Part shown: in pieces, positions 31,086-44,789 of the stretch
How positions within the stretch are numbered: position 1 is the stretch's first letter
Layout of the letters: every line of letters starts with the position of its first letter
Program-made: the position numbers and the translations under genes
Notes under the pieces: model-generated
Databases searched by the model: none
Seen by the model: only the letters and a program-made list of their open reading frames with translations
What the model was told of the DNA's origin: nothing
Assembly (NCBI RefSeq): GCF_943734655.1
Contig: NC_071355.1
Location: 74,423,449-74,487,448, forward strand
Source of the DNA: Sabethes cyaneus
Lineage: Eukaryota > Arthropoda > Insecta > Diptera > Culicidae
Direction of reading: 5' to 3'
DNA length: 64,000 nucleotides

Positions 31086-32867
31086 TGTTTGCTCTCTTGT
31101 AGAGTGCTGACCATTCTATGTACGAACAATAGCTAGTTCTTACATGCATGTGTCGTCCGTGTTTGGGAAATCTAGAAGTCGTGAAAATGTATGGAAATTT
31201 TTTAGATACTAAAATTTTGCTGCTCCATATCCATTCCATGTCAACACGTGAGCATTCGTGACGTGCGGTTCGTCAATAGTATTATAGCTGTAATGGTAGT
31301 ATCGGAGCTCACGGGAACATGTCACGCCTATTCTTGCGCTCTTCCGGAGCAGAATTCGCCGAATTATACTTTTTTTACAGAAAACTACAAGCAATCATTT
31401 AAAGGCACTAACGAACAAACATCTCCGTGCTTTGGCGATTCACATATTTGACTTCAAGCAAAGTGACATAAAATAGAAGTGATCCTTCGCACATACATTT
31501 CTATCATTATCAAAATCATTTAGCACTGTTGGGCCTATCGCTTACATCCTAAGGCAAGCTGAGCAAAGATTGACCAGGGCAATGGAAATCGATTAGAATT
31601 TAATAATCAAATAATAAATCAATAAAACGCGAATCGATCTTCCAACCGAACAGAATAATCAGCGTCTTGCTCGCCCGAGACGAGATTTCACCTCAATCAC
31701 CTCGCTGATGATTGCTCAATTAAACTCTCCCCCTCAGAGCTCCCGTATGTGGACATGTATTTTGCATCGCTATTACATGCGAATTGGCATCAATCATCAG
31801 AAGTCACCGATTATCAACAATGCAATACATTATTGCATTTTCGAGCAAATTATCTCCCTCTGCTAATGATTTCACTCGATCCCGCTGTGCTGTGGTGTAT
31901 CCTATGGATTCGCTTAGCTCGATAATGCAGTTGGTCAATCAGTTTTCGAAAGAGGTTTCCCTAAGCAATGTTACATTATTGCCACCGGCAACCACAGCCA
32001 ACCGCACACACCGGTGGTGGTGATGTCTTAGCCAGCACTTGCCACAAACAAAGACATGGACTGTGGTATCGATCAGGAAATAAATCTATTCGTACTTTGA
32101 TTGGACTGCTTTCTGTCGTAATCCGGTGGAAAAGTTAGGATCAGAAGTTTCAAAGGAAGATATAAAATGATTGAACAACGAAACCACAGGTTACACTCAT
32201 TGAAGCAATTATTTTTTATAGTTTGCCATAATTCACGGTGTATTGCAAGTAATAATAATGTATTTCAGCTATCACTGCTAAACTGTTTAACATCTGATAC
32301 TTTCTACCTGAACTACTCTCCATCCATCTATTCGCAATAGTTTGCTACGAATAACACCATACAATTAATCAAAATTTTATCACCGCTAACAATATCTGAG
32401 TATTTTTTTTATGTTATGTTTAGAAGTGGTATAGTTTGTATTGCCAACATGGAACGTACACCAGCACTATAGGGGAAAGACTTCTACAGTGAGACACTTT
32501 TCCCCAAAAATTTAAATTTTTTTTATGATACCTACCAACGAGTTCTTCGATCCATTTGAAAGCAACAGAACAGAACGACATGAAGGCGAATATAAAACGC
32601 TTTCAGCGTATACAGTTTTACCCCTGGTGGCATTTTTTTGGTGAGTCAGCCCATGGACATGACTCCTAAACTGCTGACAGTGTTTGTCTATCTCAGTTTT
32701 TCGACCCTTCAAAATAATTCATTCATGAATTGTAGTGCTGAATGATTGCTGGACTAACCTGCCCATCAATTTTTTTTGCTCTTGACTGATATTGACCGGA
32801 AAGGTAAGAGGTTATTAGTAGTTACGCTAAATAAGTAGTCGGTTACCACAATAGTTCAAAATAATGG

Positions 32868-33075
32868 ACGCAGTGGTAAGAGTACCCAACAGAAGAGGAG
32901 GAAATAAGTAGTTGTTGTAACTTCTACCTTTTGTCCAATGCTGGAAGGTGCATGGGTCGAACCAAAGTACAATCTGAGATTATAACCGGATTAGTACCCA
33001 CAGCACCCACCAGGGCATGTGACTCGCTGGTACTAATGTACTTTTGAACCATAGAGCCGCTGGACAAAAGAAGGC
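32868..33075 (+). repeat. tRNA-like/SINE-like segment
   Basis: GACGCAGTGGTAAGAGTACC resembles an A box and GCATGGGTCGAACCAAAG resembles a B box about 75 bases later. TACCTTTTGTCCA near 32943 is echoed inverted as TGGACAAAAGAAG near 33061. The boundaries are uncertain. Confidence 0.35.
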
Positions 33076-34150
33076 TGCACAACCCCCTTATTAAGCGCGC
33101 GACATATCTTCAAACGCCACCATCTGCTGGGTTGGGTTATTTATAAACATAAATTGTGCCTCTTCCTGGATCTATTGTAATCGAATCACCGAATTGAGAA
33201 GTTTTAATCTAGCTCATTCTACTCACGGGACGACGAAACAGTACAGGCACTTGCGACTTACAATGCACTGCACGTGACGTTGTTTGTCCGTTAGCTTGTT
33301 AGCCGCGATTCTCAACGCGGATCTTCGGATTGAAGGCTCCGTTCCTATGCGATAGATTAACCTCGTGTTTTTGTCTATACTAGTTGCTGAAAATCAATGG
33401 AAAATGATTTTTATTGAAAAATTTAATTTTTTCTCAAACTGCATCACGTGGTGTAGTTTCATATTGCCGTTCTCTTACTGTTCCTGCAGTTTCACTGTTG
33501 ACTACTTTCCCCTACTGTTAAGTAATATTTGCTTACCCAATGGGAATCAAACGAATAATGCGTTTTACACCGTGAGGATAGGCCATTATGGTTTGTAAAT
33601 ACCTACTATAGTCAATCGTATGCGAGCGCGCTCCTGCAGCATAGCTCTATTCTGCTAACAATAAGTAACAAAGCAAGGGAAAACCAAACAAACGTCAAAC
33701 AGACCCGTGATTGTTTGGTTTACTTTCTTATTTTGCGGTTTGGCAGATTGTTTTGACGAAATGATTTTTTGCTCCTGTTTCATTCGGTTTGCAAACAACT
33801 CTTAATGTCTTCCGTATAGATTTGTAGGTACTTTCAGTGTCAATGATGTCATCGTTTCCGTTTGCTGCTACTATTTGCAAAACAAATTTGAGAAAATGTG
33901 CTACGTAGTCACCATGTTTCCACGAACAACCGTAAACGGTGGCATGATTACATTTCCATCGTCGTATATTTGTCGAAAGCGATGCATGCCTGCGTCAGTC
34001 AAAACATTCGAAGTGACATGCCCTGTTGGTTGTCTAACCAAAGGCGTTTCCCATTAGCTATGATTTCTGCGTCGAAACCTAATTTTATCTGTATTCTCAG
34101 TTCATTAATTCACAAAAAATTAAATTGATTAAGTATTATGCTCTAATATT

Positions 34151-34179
34151 TTTTTCTTCTTTTTTATTTACAGGTAAGT
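34151..34179 (+). promoter_or_regulatory. Recursive splice site (ratchet point), CAG|GTAAGT
   Basis: A long pyrimidine tract ending TTTTTTATTTACAG (acceptor AG at 34172-34173) is directly followed by the consensus donor GTAAGTTT at 34174. A CTAAT branch-like sequence lies at 34143-34147. This juxtaposition is the hallmark of zero-nucleotide exons in long insect introns. It implies a + strand intron spanning this place. Confidence 0.65.
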
Positions 34180-36231
34180 TTCCAATTAACTGGTTTACCT
34201 GCTCTGTCGGTAATGTATTGATGTATTGAAAACCAACAAAGAAGAAAATGTCATCCTCACGACAATTCATTACAATTCAATTCATTGCAAACCGCATACT
34301 CATAAATCTATCATTTTGGAAATAAGCTCTGACGTTCGCTAACCGCTCTGATAAACTACGTACTTATTTTATTCACTGCACGAAACCGATTATTCTTAAT
34401 TGCTATTGGATTGCCACTGTGGCGTACCTAACGTTATTTAGCGGACAACACCTGAGTACATGTTGATGTTAGTTACCCTGCCTGCAGTGCAGTCAAATGC
34501 GCCATCCATCGTTCGTTCGTTCGTCCGTTGGAATTCCTATGCGTGTGAGATCATATTTTCTGTTCTGTTCGCACACGTCGTCTCGTCGGTATCGTCGTAT
34601 CTTGAATGTCGTTTTTCGTCACATTCCGATCTAAGTTGGGAGAAGATCGCCCTTTCGTCGAACTTTGTGGGCAAACTTTGTGAGCAAAACAAAATGAAAC
34701 TAGCAAGGTAGCTGGACGGTTAAAGCTGCTTGTCTGCTGCCAGTATTGATGCAACTAGAAAAGCTCACAATAGGCATTAGTGACTAATCTGCCAAATGAG
34801 ATGCACGGTCATGCTCTCGTAAAAAGTGGAAATCCTCTCATAAAAATTCAATCTAACCTTTAGTTATAGATAGATAACCATTTTCAATTGTTCAATTTAA
34901 CGATCCAACTCTTGCTTTGTGAAATTTTATACTTGTATTACCAATCGCTTTCATTATCATCGTTTTTCTCTTGTCGGTCTTGTCGTCGAATTATGATTTA
35001 TCAATACTCACAAATTCAGAGATGTTGCATTTATAATACGTTTGTATGCTTCAGGTGAATAAATATTTAATTGCTAGATACCAAGAGAAATTTATCATTA
35101 TGAAAATTTTGATTCAGGCGAGCATCACGAAATAGTGAAAGATTTTGAGCCCTAATAAATTTGCTGGTCCGTGGTCGGTGGACGACAATTAGACATACAT
35201 CCTACCTACTGGAGTTTCAGTTATTTCCTTTCACAATAAAAACCGATCAGACCGCCCCGTTCCAACAGAACGGGGACTATCTATCTACGAATGTCACTTG
35301 ACCCTCAACTAATATGATGTCCTGAAAGTAAACCGGTTTCGGACAATGTGCAACAAAACTCCCTCTTCGATCGATTTTTCGATCTGCTATTGTTTTATGT
35401 TCAGAACTGATGTTTTGTTAAAAACATTGCGATGATAGTGATCTAAATTTTAATTGTCTTTTCGCGTATTGTGATTTACTTTAGCTATTTAGCATTCCGA
35501 AGCTATTCCGAAATGAAATGAAATGAGCAATTTTTCATTCAATTGAAATGCGCGGTATGAAATCTTACTTATTTCATTTAGTGTCCACCAAAGACATAAT
35601 TTTGGCTAATTTCATTGCATCTGCATGTCAGTTACAACAAATATTTGTAAGCGCAGCGTACCTTCTGCCAGATTGTTTATCCTATTCTGAAAGAGCTGAG
35701 CAATATTATATTTGCAGTCAGATTCCTGAATCGAATTTAATTCTCTTTCTACAGACTCGATTGCGACCCACAGTTGAATTCTATCTAAATTCTTTCGAGG
35801 TTCGAAAGGAATAAGAAACCATTATCTGCTGGTCTACTCACGCCCCAAGATTTCTCGATTTATCCGTTAAGCGATTTTTGCGATGAGTGCATTCAGTTGC
35901 TCCACGATAACCTGACTCTGCCTGCAGATACAAAGATTTAGACCAAATACTAATGTCCTGTTTCCGGTAATTTGCCTTCAATTGATGGTTGTTAACCCAA
36001 TCAACGAAGTCCCATTTGTTTTGCGTTGCCTAATAGTGGATTGGAAAGCATGGTGGAGGGATTGCCAAGCTAGTTTAACTTGTTTGCCCTTCATTCGCCA
36101 GCAATGAAACTTTCAGAAAAAGTAGTGTATATTGTTACCTTTAACATTCCAAAAAATAAAATTTTAAAAAACGCACATTTTTAGATATTTAACTTTTTAA
36201 CCAAATCTATTGCTTTTAATATATGAGGGAA

Positions 36232-38009
36232 CCCAAGTAACAATCCAATAGCAAATTGGTCTTATTCATTTCTTATAGTAGTTTTATCAGAGCACTTCAA
36301 AGTCTGTTAGGTTTTATAATGCTTCTCCTCAAGTGAATTTTATCTTATTTGACTAACATTTCTGAAGTATGGCTGAAGGAGACTTGAAGAATCACCCATA
36401 AAACTAAATTATCAATAAGTGTAATTTACCTTATAAGGGGTTTTAAAGGATACTTCATTTTTGCTTAAAAACGGCGCTCCTTAAAACTTAACAATAGTTT
36501 TGACAAAAACTTATGACATTCTTCTGCAAGATTCATTTATCTTAACAATACTGCCATAAAACTCTCTTAAAATCGTATATTCTTGAAAGAGAAATTATAC
36601 TTTTGAATGAGAACATTCTAACGTAAACAACTAATCTGTCAAAATGGGCGTCTAAACCTGGAGAAAATTGAAGAATATAGATCTTTTAAACGAAAATTAA
36701 GCGAAAATCTGTGTAATATTTTGAAAACTCTTTGATATGAACAATCAGCGAAGTCACAAAACAATAAAGATCTCAGGACTAACTGAACTGGGGAAGGACA
36801 GTGCCGGTAATGATGCATTTGCCAGAGGCGGTGTGGGTTTCCTCTAGAGCTTTTCGTATTTTTAAACTAAATATAGAGGTCATAAATCAGATGTCTTTAC
36901 ATGGAAAATGTTTGAAGGCACTGAAGAAGTTGAAGCATAATTTTTAAAAACAGTTGTACCAATTGCAAATTAAACGCTTGGAGCTGTTGTGCAGTCCAAA
37001 CCGCACAAACAACACGTTACGTCAATACTTCGTGATGTTTTGTTTGTTTATACTAGAATGGTTATCTTGCAAAAACTTGGTGCCCTCAAGTAATTCAAAC
37101 AATTCTTATTCAAGCGCAACTTGTCTTCTTCAAGAATACAATAAGTATTGATGAACTTATCGCGCTCTTGGAAAAATTTTCTTTGTCTTGTCCAAGAAAT
37201 GTTAGTCTAATAAGCGCTTTCGGGTTGATTTGGATAAAACCATTGAAAAAATGGCGAACAGGGCTATTTTGATTACTTTTGAAATTGTAGTCAATTGCAT
37301 ATGGGCGCTTATAAATATGATATTATGCAATACCATTAGTGATCTTATCTTTTTAAATAAATGTTTAGACATATAAAAGCCTTTTTGCCACAATTAGTTA
37401 AAAATTTAGTAGCTATCAACTTCTTCATGAAATCATTAATTTTTTTTAATTAATTTGATTTTTCAGTAATCTAGCAAAAATAACTGGCGCGTTAAAATTT
37501 TCTAACTTTCATGTCACAAAACATCGACAAACCGAGCCTGTCATGAAAAATTTCTCATTTATGAGCAACAAAGCAGCTGCTTTTGTCACCATTTTTATTT
37601 TCAATTTTCATTTATACCGATTTCGAAATAGCAATATCTGTGAATGCTTATAGCTTATAGCTCTTGGTCAATTTAAAACATTCAAGGCTATGAAAAGTGT
37701 ATGATGTCTTGCAAGTGTTCTTTGAAGAGACAACCATAAAATCATCAACACTTGTGGCGGTTTTCTTTTTGTTTCAAGCGACTCTTGGAAGTCATTATAA
37801 ATAGATATCGATAAGAATTACAAGTTTTAAAAGGATCTTTGGAAATTTTCTTGAGAACCTTCTTTAGTGTGGGCCTCCCTCGCCTTATAAGGGTTTTATG
37901 ACTGTTTTATCGCAGTTTTGTAGAATTACTAATTTGGAGATCGGTTTTAAGCAGCAAATGCTGGAAACCTCTTCAAGTGCACCTTAAAATTGAAATTGTT
38001 ACTTGGGAA
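36232..38009. mobile_element. ~1.8-kb non-autonomous DNA element, ends CCCAAGTAACAAT
   Basis: CCCAAGTAACAATCC at 36232 is inverted at the right end (ATTGTTACTTGGG, to 38009). The termini match those of the TA-target MITE at 610-1004 and the palindromic MITE at 3917-4026. No transposase frame is visible. Confidence 0.6.
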
Positions 38010-38029
38010 TCCACGCCAAGTGACGAAAA

Positions 38030-38410
38030 AATAACATATTTTTAATTCATTATTTTTGATTTAGCTAAAACTTTGCGTAGCTGTTCTCCTTAAAAAATGG
38101 TGTCATTTGATCATATCAAATATTTTTTTAAGATGTCGACTGCTTTTTCAAAAGGGCCTTACCAAAAATGGTGCTAATCCATTAAATATTTTATATTGGA
38201 AAAATGGTTTATTTGATCGAAATAGTGTCTTTTGCAAAGTTGTGGATAATAAAATTGCGTTTCTAAAAAAATATGTGCACTGTAAAAAAAATTTTGTTAT
38301 TGAAAAAACAAAAAGAAAATAAAACTAAAAAACGACACCATTTTTTAAGGAGAACTGCCATGCAAAGTTTCAGCTAAATAAAAAATGATGAATTAAAAAA
38401 TATGTTATGA
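38030..38410. mobile_element. Fold-back element with ~75-bp arms
   Basis: The arm ATTCATTATTTTTGATTTAG...TTCTCCTTAAAAAATGGTGT (38035-38107) recurs inverted at 38334-38406 with few mismatches, around ~225 bases. It lies next to the 36232-38009 element. Confidence 0.75.
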
Positions 38411-38984
38411 ATAAATTTGGGTTTCATGTTTAGACTTATAAAAATAAAAATGCTTAAAACCCATTATATTTTTGTTCGATTAAAAATTCACTTTGTTTTT
38501 TTTTCGACCCCCCCTTCAGTGGCCCAACACCGGAAGGACCAAATCTTTTTAAATTATTGTTAATGGCCTAGTTAAAAAAAATTTCATCCAAAAAGTTGCA
38601 GAATATACTGAAATAAGCTACTTTGCTGTATATAGTAACTATGTATGTCTCACTGGTTGCGATATATAATGATATATTTAAAAAGAGCGTTTAAAAATCA
38701 ATTGCACTCAATAACTTTTCATACGATTTATGTATTGCTTTCAAATGTTCTACAAAGTTATTCAGTATGCTAAAGTACACATTTTCTGTGAAGACGCTTT
38801 TTCACTAAGATGCATATTTATTGAGTTATTAAATATTCTATCAAAAAGTAGCACACTTTTCAATTAATTTTTATCGAGGATGCTTCATAGATCCTTTCCT
38901 TACGGAAATTTGTTTTTGTTTGCAGACAAAATATTTATAGCACATTCCTATCAAAGTTGTTGCTTTGCCAGAAATTGCCTGAAA

Positions 38985-39975
38985 TTAAAAAAAACTACAA
39001 GGTATACAGCCCTAAGGGTTGTACGAAAGGGTGACGTAGGACTATATCAGATCATTAGATCAAAGACTAATCTAAACTGCATTTTTGGCATAAGTATATT
39101 TATCAGAACCTGTGAGTGCCATTGTTTAAGTAAATGTTTAAAAGAGAAGAGCGAAATATTCAGATTCAATTCTTCATTGAATGCAATGATGGCTTTGAAA
39201 ATTCGTTGACGGGAGTTCATAAGTCCAACGCCTGCAACCATTGAGACATAGAAATTTCTTGTGATGAATGATCAGTCTACAGATTATTGTATTAAATATG
39301 ATTATGCGTAGCTTGACATATTTCAATAATCTTACTTTAACTCGCTTGTGGACTTTAAAAGGGCCATTGGTTACAAATAACATTAAAACCAAAGCACGTT
39401 CATCGCAAATATGACGTGCCATTCGAATGTTCTTCTCTTTGACATGAGTGGCAACAGGCACGTAAATTAGCGGTGTCGATTCACTGTCTCTTGCTCCGAG
39501 AAGGTTATACTAGTTTTACTTTCACAGCTTACCGCTTGTTACATAGTAGAAAATATGGCACATACGCCAAAAAGGTCTGTTTTATGTGCATGAGAGTCCT
39601 TATCCTCCTACCACAGCGGTGAGGGGTATCAAACCGTCATAAAACAAATTCATGCCTCCAAAAACCTCCACATGCCAAATTTGGTTCTATTTGTTTGATT
39701 AGTTCTCGAGTTATGAGGAAATTTGTATATTATTTGTATGGGAGGCTTCTGCCCCTCTTAGAAGGGAAAGGGGTCTCCTACGCCCTCCATAAAATTGCCC
39801 TTTTACCCCCTTCATAAAATTGCTGGTCATTTTATCTACCCAACGATATATAAATTGTTCAGTTTCGTTCAGTAGTTTAGCAGTTATTACCATTTGAAAT
39901 CTTTCATTCAAACGTTACACTTCTATTTTCGTTTTCACAAAGTGCTACCCAGTGGCAGTATAGTAAACAAAGACG
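38985..39975 (+). mobile_element. Second copy of the minisatellite-bearing element (single monomer)
   Basis: 38985-39208 matches 25537-25770, and 39505-39560 matches 25783-25830. The single monomer at 39655-39775 is followed by the shared 3' part to 39973. The stretch 39210-39500 is absent from the first copy, so it is either an insertion here or lost there. Confidence 0.75.
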
Positions 39976-39998
39976 TTACGTACAAAACATGTAAACAT

Positions 39999-41634
39999 GT
40001 TTTTTGCATAGAAACTCTGCACCCAATTATTAAACACCAACATAACGTTCAAATCTTATTATTGCACACCTCATGCCCAATTGTTGCACAGCTTTTGTTT
40101 TGACTTTTCTTCATTATATTATCATTGGCATTATTGCCAAGTTGTTTTACTTGTGGATAAAGCCACTTACATATGGATCATTCCACGGTAAATTTACAGT
40201 CGAAATTTTTTTTTCTTCGGAATATTTTTTTACGTTCTTTGTTCAAAAAAAAATCGACACGTATTTTTTTATTTCGATGCTACTGTTGGAATTCGCAAGA
40301 TATGATTTTTTAAAGTATTGTAGTCTGAAAAAATCACTATGTTTTAAATGCTGATTGTAAACATAGTTTGTAATATCAAAAAATGACTTTCTACCAGATG
40401 TGTTCACTATTCCACAAGCTTTCTAAATTGGTATACCGTACCTCCTCTCGATTGTTTGTACAAAAGTTAAATAGTGCATTTTCATAAACAATTGCAATTT
40501 TTTCTAAGTTGGAACTTTTTTTTTCTCGTTTTTTTATTTTAAAATATTTGCTGATCTTTGTCGAAGAAGCATGCAAAATTTGGATTGAATTTGGATGATG
40601 ATTTTCACGTTGAGTTTCGGGCACTCTCCATAGGTCCTCTCAAGCCTGTCGTAAAACTCGTCCTTAGCATCATCGGATTTATCATTTGTCGGTGCGTATA
40701 AGTTGATTAAGCTATAGTTGAAGAATTTGCCCTTAATCTTCAACACGAATATACGGTCATCTACGGGCCTCCACGGGATAATAACTCGTTGCTTTTGTTT
40801 TCCCAACACTACGGAACCGACTCCATGTTCTGCTTTTTTACTGCCACTGTAGTAGATGGGTACTTGAAAGAAGTGACTGCAATTGGGTCTACTGTACGGA
40901 ACTCCTTTTCTCCGGAATTTGGCCACCGTACTTCCCGAATAGCAGCGATCTTCACTCCGAGTTGATGCAGCTCTCGAGCAAGCAAGCCTGCCCGTGCCGG
41001 TTCATGGAGAGTTCGGACATTCCAGGTACCAAGTTTCCAATCGTTATCCCTTAATCGTTTCCTTATCCCTTGCCGTGTCCTATACCGATTGTTCCGTCCT
41101 GAATTTCTTTGTTCGTTGTTCGTGGTAATTGAGTTTTCGGTATACTACCTCACCGGGGTCGCGATACCTACATTTCGCTGATGGGTCTGCCATCTTAGGT
41201 ATAGCTTGCGGGATACAGCATTTCATATCCAGCCGCCCGTTTCGAGACACTGTGTGAGCCGCCCCTCATCTGGAGAACAGACGCTCTAATTCGCACCTCC
41301 TAGCTTAGCTGTTTCAGTAAGTACATGAAGCATTTCCGGGTAAGGCCATCGACCCTCATCATTTGACTTAGATCTGCGTGGAGGCGCCAGGTGGGAGCTT
41401 GAGAGAGCCAGAGCTATGTTTGACGCTCCTTCCAGGTAACTCTCCATTTCATACCCAAGAAAGAAAATTTATTATTACGCTTTAAAAATCACGTTGATTT
41501 AAAGAAAAAAAAGCATTACATTTGATATATACTGAAATTGTATAGCCGAAGTTGTCAAATTACATTTAACATAATAAACCGTCGAGAAGAGGTGCAAACA
41601 CTATGAAACGTACAATAATTGGCAAATTACCGTA
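39999..41634 (-). mobile_element. MITE family 'AATTTGCCAATTATTG', copy B, carrying a LINE insert
   Basis: The inverse of copy A (21327-22133): CTGCACCCAATTATTAAACA at the left, and ACAATAATTGGCAAATTACC at the right end. Both ends align with copy A over more than 100 bases. The middle is replaced or interrupted by an RTE-like endonuclease segment (40540-41400). Confidence 0.7.
40540..41400 (-). pseudogene. RTE-like LINE, AP-endonuclease domain (5' part only)
   Basis: The - strand reads DNDWKLGTWNVRTLHEPARA, LLARELHQLGVKIAAIREVR, IYYSGSKKAEHGVGSVVLGK, and FNYSLINLYAPTNDKSDDAK, then YDRLERTYGECPKLNVKI. This is the N-terminal APE domain often annotated as 'craniofacial development protein 2-like'. 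Frame shifts and stops are present (near 40900 and 40800). The RT half is absent, which is unusual because LINE copies normally lose the 5' end. Confidence 0.85.
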
Positions 41635-41639
41635 AACGA

Positions 41640-44600
41640 GATTAGCAAACAATTTGCCGAGAATGCTGCAAATAAGTATGCAGAGAAGTTGCATAAGTAA
41701 TAATTTTCTTCGAGCGAAATAGACGCATTAACTATGTCAATGCATTTCCGTTATTCATCTACTAAAAATGGAATCCAATTTACATAGTTGTGCCAAGATC
41801 CGTGAAGGATGCTAATTGAAATATTAGAGAACTGTTTACAAACCACCCAATTACTGTGTTACAAACATTACTGAAAAATTATCGGAATGCCGCATTTACG
41901 CCACTTTTGCTTATCTGCATTCCATCCACCAAGTGTAGTCTTTGTTAGTACTCAACTGCACACAGTGCACAGCTGCGACTAATTTCGTCTTACAGCGACA
42001 AACAGCTCAACTATGTTCGTTCCCACTAAGACTACACGCTACGCAGCAGTCGTCGTCCTCAAGTGTATTAGTAAAGTAAGTAAGGCGTGAAACTTTTTTC
42101 CTGCAAGCCGGTCGCGTCTACCGAATCGAGAGATTCTCATACCACAAGCACAAGCCGGACGCCGCCGGGCGGAGTCAGTACTACGCAAAGCGACGGACCG
42201 TTCAGAAACGAACGGAACGTTGTTCAGGGCAACTAAACTACGTTCAGCGCGCTGCGTCGTCGTCGAAGTCGGACGATTCACGTCATTTTTGTTTGCTTTT
42301 GTGTTTTGGTTCCGCCTGTGAAACCGGTACACGTGCGTGAAAAATAAGTATACATACAGTTCGTGTGCGTGAAAACCAATCGTTTAGATCCGGTTTAGTA
42401 AATTCGAAAAGTTTGTTTGAAATTAGAAATACCTAGATGTGATGGATTGTGTATTTCCGGTGTTAGTTCATAAAATACCAAGCGTTACTTTTTACTCTTT
42501 GAACTGTCCAGCTATTGCAGTGAAACGGTTGTGTTAGTCAGTTGATAAGATAAGAATTAAAACGTTGGCGATGATCGGTGAAAAAATAAATTTATTGTTG
42601 AGCCAGGCTAAAGCAATTCTGTTAATTGCGAAAGATTTGATATGATCGATTGCAACTGAATGTTTTTATTATAAGTGATGTCAACAACACACAAGCAAAA
42701 TCAGACAACTTTGAACTGTAGACCCGACAAACCGGACAAACCTAGGAAGAATCCAACTTAGCTCAAGGTCGTTCGTTGTACGAGCAACCCATTGTAAAGG
42801 CAACACCAGCTGTGCTGTGAAGGTGGCTTGATAATCTTGATACTAAGCCAAAGTTCTTCAGCCCCCACAAATTCCATCGTATCGTTTTCAACTATACGCG
42901 ATTGCGCTCAGTTTGATGCAAATATGTATACCTCTACATCCCTGACGTGCTTGGCCTGCCTGCCGCGCTACTTTCGGCTTACTCCCGTCGCGTCATCGAT
43001 TCGCTAAACCAACAATCAGCGGATCGCCCACGGCCGATCCACCGCGTCGTGAGCTTCTTGTCATTCATGAAGTATTGGTTCATTCCGATGAATACTATTG
43101 CAAACAGCAGCAGGCCCTAGATGGAAACCTGCCGGCCTTTTGAGTTAACAATTTTCAAACGTATAAGTGTGGCTGACTAATTGCCTATCAGTCATCGGTC
43201 ATGCACCACTTATGGGCTGAGCTTGTAGCTCATGACGCCCCAACCACGCCGACCCGGCTGAGTTCGTACATAGTTGAGTTATTCAAGAATTCGGATCCTT
43301 AAATGGAGAGCGGAAAACTCATTTTCCGTCCAATGTTGCCGAGACACGATCAGCCAGAAGCAGTAGTAAAATCAACATGGCGATCACCTTGGCAGTTACA
43401 AAGACAGAGCACAAAAGTCACAAGTCAAAGATCATAATTGTTATATCACATCTCAACAACAACAACAATTTAACTTTATACTGTTGTTTCAAGACACGGC
43501 ACAAGGTGCGAGGTTAATTGCACGGCTCACGCTTTTGGGACTTTTGCTCGTTTGTTTACAAATCATTCTCCCGGCATTTATCACCCATTTTTATGGATTT
43601 CAGTCAACCTTCCATCCATGGCACACATTTTGCTGTTTTTTCCTGCTCTCGAAGACACTTCCTGACAGTTTGAGATCGAATGATTCAACCAGAAACTGGA
43701 GGATTCAGAGTGTGTCTGGCTGCTGAGGTTTACTTCGGCGTTTAGCGTGTTTATTGTTGTTGTACCTGTGCAGTGCAGTGCTCGGACCGACCGGTGCCTG
43801 CCCATCGATCGACCAGACCACGCGACATGGCGTGCTGGGTGGCCAAAAGATGACTTGGATAGGCTGCATGATTTATGCTTCATGAATTTTTGTCGCATTT
43901 ACCTGTCTCCCGGTGAAGTGATGTTAATCGCATCTTTTTCACTTTCGTACTTTGTGAGATACCTAGATTGGTTGAAGCTCTGAGCTTGTCTAGACTTGTC
44001 ATCTTGTGGTCCAAATTTACCTGCGGTGTTAAGTGTGCTTTAGACAATTTCATGATGCAATGTGAGGTTTTAATGATGATGATGTCGGTGATGAAAAAGG
44101 GTCAAATGCTCAAATGATTGAAGCTGGACGATTTATCTATGTTAGATATTATGTAAAAGCTTGACCTCAACTGGGACAAAAGAACAAATTGGCTTTTGTT
44201 ATAGATAGGGGGTCCAACATTGCCGAAACAAATAATTGAATCTGAGTTTCTCTCTCATCTCACTTGTTTTATTTTCAGTATCAAACATTTCAACCAAGCT
44301 TGAAAAGAAACTGGGGATTGTTGCTATGAGGCAAATTTGAAATTCATTAATTTATTCCTATCGTGCGAAGGTCTGAATTATTATTCAATTTCAATTAATT
44401 TGCATTCCAAGATAGCTGATATCCAACACTTAATTGTGTAGCCGCATGAACCGACAGCAATGATCGTCGAGATGAATCAAAAATCGTATTACTAACGCTG
44501 ACGGAATCCAATTTAGAACTACTTTATACTACAAATTAAAAACATACACATACGTAAATATAATTGTTTTGGACGTTTTGTCAAGCTTCTCTACGTCTTT

Positions 44601-44780
44601 CATTTGTGCTCAACCCTACTTTACCGACGATGAAGCTTCTATCCGGAGCTAAAATGCAGTGTGGTACTGGCTCAAGGAGCGTAATGAAACGTAATTTTGA
44701 TCTCATAACTTTGTAAGACTAACGTAAGTTTAAAATCTCGTAATGAGACGTAGTCTTCGAGAGATATTGATATGTGTTAA
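41640..44780. other. No supported gene; CpG-richer leader-like block at 42000-42420
   Basis: The segment 42000-42420 is GC- and CpG-rich relative to its surroundings. It has TCAGTACT (Inr-like) near 42176 with AGAAA about 28 bases downstream, then GTGCGTGAAAA repeats like an insect 5' leader. A GTAAGTAAGG donor-like site sits at about 42074. None of this proves a promoter. No domain was recognised in the frames at 42039 or 43484-43983. Confidence 0.3.
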
Positions 44781-44789
44781 CCAATGTGC

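Larger units (their letters stand above)
31090..36230. other. Non-coding stretch, probably intronic
   Basis: No recognisable protein on either strand. It contains a tRNA-like repeat (32868-33075), a recursive splice-site motif (34151-34179) and a small CCCCGTT/AACGGGG hairpin at 35255-35275. Open frames at 31248, 33365, 34460 and 35548 are short and match no family I know. Confidence 0.4.

Noticed and set aside
42039..42332. 97-codon - strand frame in the CpG-rich block
   Set aside because: Basic low-complexity peptide. The block is better explained as a + strand leader or regulatory DNA, and neither is proven.
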